Shown here piece by piece: positions 62,078 to 64,000 of a DNA stretch of 64,000 nucleotides. Under the pieces are notes generated by a model, which was not told the DNA's origin, did no database searches, and saw only the letters and a program-made list of their open reading frames with translations. The DNA is from Dryomyza anilis (taxonomy: Eukaryota; Arthropoda; Insecta; Diptera; Dryomyzidae): NCBI GenBank assembly GCA_951804985.1, contig OX638133.1, positions 2,748,501 to 2,812,500 of the forward strand, in the 5' to 3' direction. Numbering within the stretch: position 1 is the stretch's first letter; each line of letters opens with the position of its first letter. The translations under genes were made by a program, and so were the position numbers.

Positions 62078-62949
62078 TTTACTAGCAACATTTTGACAGC
62101 TAATAAAAATCTGTCCCGTTCGGAACTTTGAGAACCAAAAGTTTGAAACTACAGTATAAAAAATATCAAGAAACTTATTTTTTTCAAAAATAGTAAAAAA
62201 AAAACTTAAAAAACATCTGGAAATTTTAATAGTACATCACTTTTCATTTCGTAATTATAAATACTGTCATATAAAAAATTGTTTTTACCAAAAAATCGTA
62301 GTGTAAATTTTTATACGGATGTCCGGAGTTATTGTGAGATTTATTACGAAAAAACTATAAACTTTAAGAAGAAAATGTACATATAAAAAAATTAAGTAAA
62401 TTGTCTCAGCTATGTTCTAAGATAACTGAAAAAAATATATTGTAAGCAAAAAGTATTTTTAGAATAAAAATCGTACAGATTGATATACGGAATTTTTTGT
62501 CTCGTCCGGAATATGTCTGTGATTTATTATGAAAAAAATATAAATATTAGGAACAAAGTGTAAATATACAATAAAAGCACATGATTTCAGCTATTTTTTA
62601 AAATAATAAAAAAAAAAAAATTTTCATTCAAAATTGCTGATTATTTGGCATTTCCATATGAACCTATTTAATTTACATCTTTTGATTTACAGCATAGAAT
62701 TCTCTAATTTTTTGCAATTGTTTAGTCCTATTTAAAAACTACATGAGGAAAAAAAATAAAGTAAATTCATTAATTTTCCATTGAGATATAAAGTTTTAAG
62801 CGTACGAATGTCCGGTCCGGAACCCCAGGAAATGTCCATAAGTTAATTTTAAAAAATGAATATCTGTGATATAGGTAAAATTGAAAATTAAAATTCTGAT
62901 TTTTACTGAATTGTATTGAAATTTACTAGCTACTATAGTTTTCGATGTC
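62078..62949. other. Intergenic A/T-rich DNA with a local repeat
   Basis: Contains three loosely similar segments, each with a '(a/g)tccgga..ttattatgaaaaa.ta' block (about 62,322, 62,508 and 62,818), suggesting a diverged tandem repeat of roughly 190-300 bases. No gene recognised. Confidence 0.45.
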
Positions 62950-62954
62950 ACGTT

Positions 62955-63045
62955 TTATCCGTTCTCTGTACGTTTACGGAATCTGATTCCGTATAACTGT
63001 GCCGTTAACGGTACGTATACAGTACGTTTTGTTTCTTGGGTATGT
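62955..63045. mobile_element. Short relic of the ACG-rich element
   Basis: The block TACGTTTACGGAATCTGATTCC, then CCGTTAACGGTACGTATACAGTACG and TTTCTTGGGTATG, has the motif density and an approximate right end (TTTATTGGG changed to TTTCTTGGG) of the ACG-rich family. Only about 90 bases remain. Confidence 0.5.
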
Positions 63046-64000
63046 GTGATATATTTATAAAACAATTTTTTTTAGAATATTTAAGAAAACAATTTAAAAC
63101 CTTGTCGAATTGATGTGGAATTACCCTATTATAATGAAAAAAAAAAACATTTTAATTGTTTTTAAATATATATTTATTTTGATTCAGATAATTCATGTGA
63201 GAAACAGTGTGATATACATTTGATTCAATTCAATGTTTGAATTTTGTAATTAAAACATAAAAATAAAACAAATTAAACAATGTAAGTATTACAGTTAAAT
63301 ATTTTTTTTGTATATAGATTTATAACAGCTGCTCTATAGGGTACTACTTAAAATAGGCTACGGTATAGAAATAGCTTTCGGTCTGTCGGTCGGTCGGTTT
63401 AGTTAACTCTGGCATATACAATACATCATTTTCAAGGCACACTGTGAGTTAAGTAATATCAATATTTGGAATTTGTATCTCGAATAGGTCAACTATATTA
63501 TAACAAGTTTGATATATTTTGTTTTTTTAAAGAAATTTTTGGAAAATTGCATTTGACTAGTTAAGTTAGTACAACAATTCGCTAACTTACACTCTGTTCA
63601 AACATTTTAGCTGATTTTTTTTAAACAATTTATTTGGTTTACATCGTCTTGTATTAGTTGGGATTTTATCAAATTTGTGCGAGTGTAATTAAAGCAAAAT
63701 TCTTTTATTATTTCAACAAATCAAAAATTTCTGCTACGAGTTTAGATTAATCAATATTATTATTATTAACATTTTTAACACGCATAAATAATTAAAAATT
63801 AATTCAACAACAAAAATAATTTAATATTACAATAGATTAATATTAATAAATGTATTAATCGGTGACTTCTTGCAGGGCACTTTGTTTTTTTTTTTTAAAC
63901 TTAATCATTTAAAATTTATTTGCTTTTTTGTTTGTTAGTTACTTAAAGTGGTCCAAATTGCAAATTAACTACTTAAATTGGCCAAAGGCAAATTGTTTAA
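63046..64000. other. A/T-rich flank, no feature recognised
   Basis: Predominantly A/T with a (GGTC)n-like GGTCTGTCGGTCGGTCGG near 63,380. There are no convincing exons, transposon ends or RNA genes. It could be the 3' flank of a gene beyond the window. Confidence 0.4.

Overview
This window is AT-rich nuclear DNA from an insect, most likely a higher fly (Diptera, Schizophora). The evidence is protein-level: a fly-type CYP3-clan P450, MADF-BESS proteins, and an Ack-like/PR2 type kinase, with introns of very uneven length packed with degenerate repeats. A non-Drosophila fly such as a tephritid would fit the repeat load, but that is inference. I saw no bacterial genes, CRISPR array or operon.

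Layout, left to right. 1-1.5 kb: an A/C-rich simple repeat. 1.48-3.76 kb (+): the C-terminal three quarters of a cytochrome P450. 4.54-10.51 kb (-): a complete nine-exon SLC12A8-type cation-chloride-cotransporter-family gene; its 3.1-kb last intron holds a tRNA-derived SINE and a tandem pair of an unusual ACG-rich element. 12.2-13.0 and 15.4-16.3 kb (+): two tandem paralogous MADF-BESS genes with identical exon phases. 16.4-17.4 kb (-): Uqcc1, a complex III assembly chaperone, tail-to-tail with the second MADF gene. 19.7-30.8 kb (+): Cap-G, the HEAT-repeat subunit of condensin I, in 14 exons. 30.8-35.05 kb: intergenic DNA full of inverted repeats. 35.06-59.99 kb (-): a roughly 25-kb Ack-family tyrosine kinase gene, with SAM-like, kinase, SH3, CRIB and C-terminal UBA-like regions, and a 2.2-kb exon-like ORF that looks like an alternative 3' end. 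60-64 kb: upstream DNA with two terminal-inverted-repeat elements and a relic of the ACG-rich repeat.

The genes are a chromosomal neighbourhood rather than a pathway: detoxification or hormone metabolism, transport, transcription factors, respiratory-complex assembly, chromosome condensation and kinase signalling. Every multi-exon model below was built by hand by joining GT/AG boundaries with reading-frame phase checked at each junction, so the proteins read through without stops.

No wholly new biological system was found. The items most worth following up are the Ack-like alternative terminal exon, the ACG-rich repeat family (five sites in the window), a diverged two-copy SINE, a transposon-like element with both ends separately duplicated, a triple palindrome downstream of Cap-G, and an ATGCAAA-dense intron.
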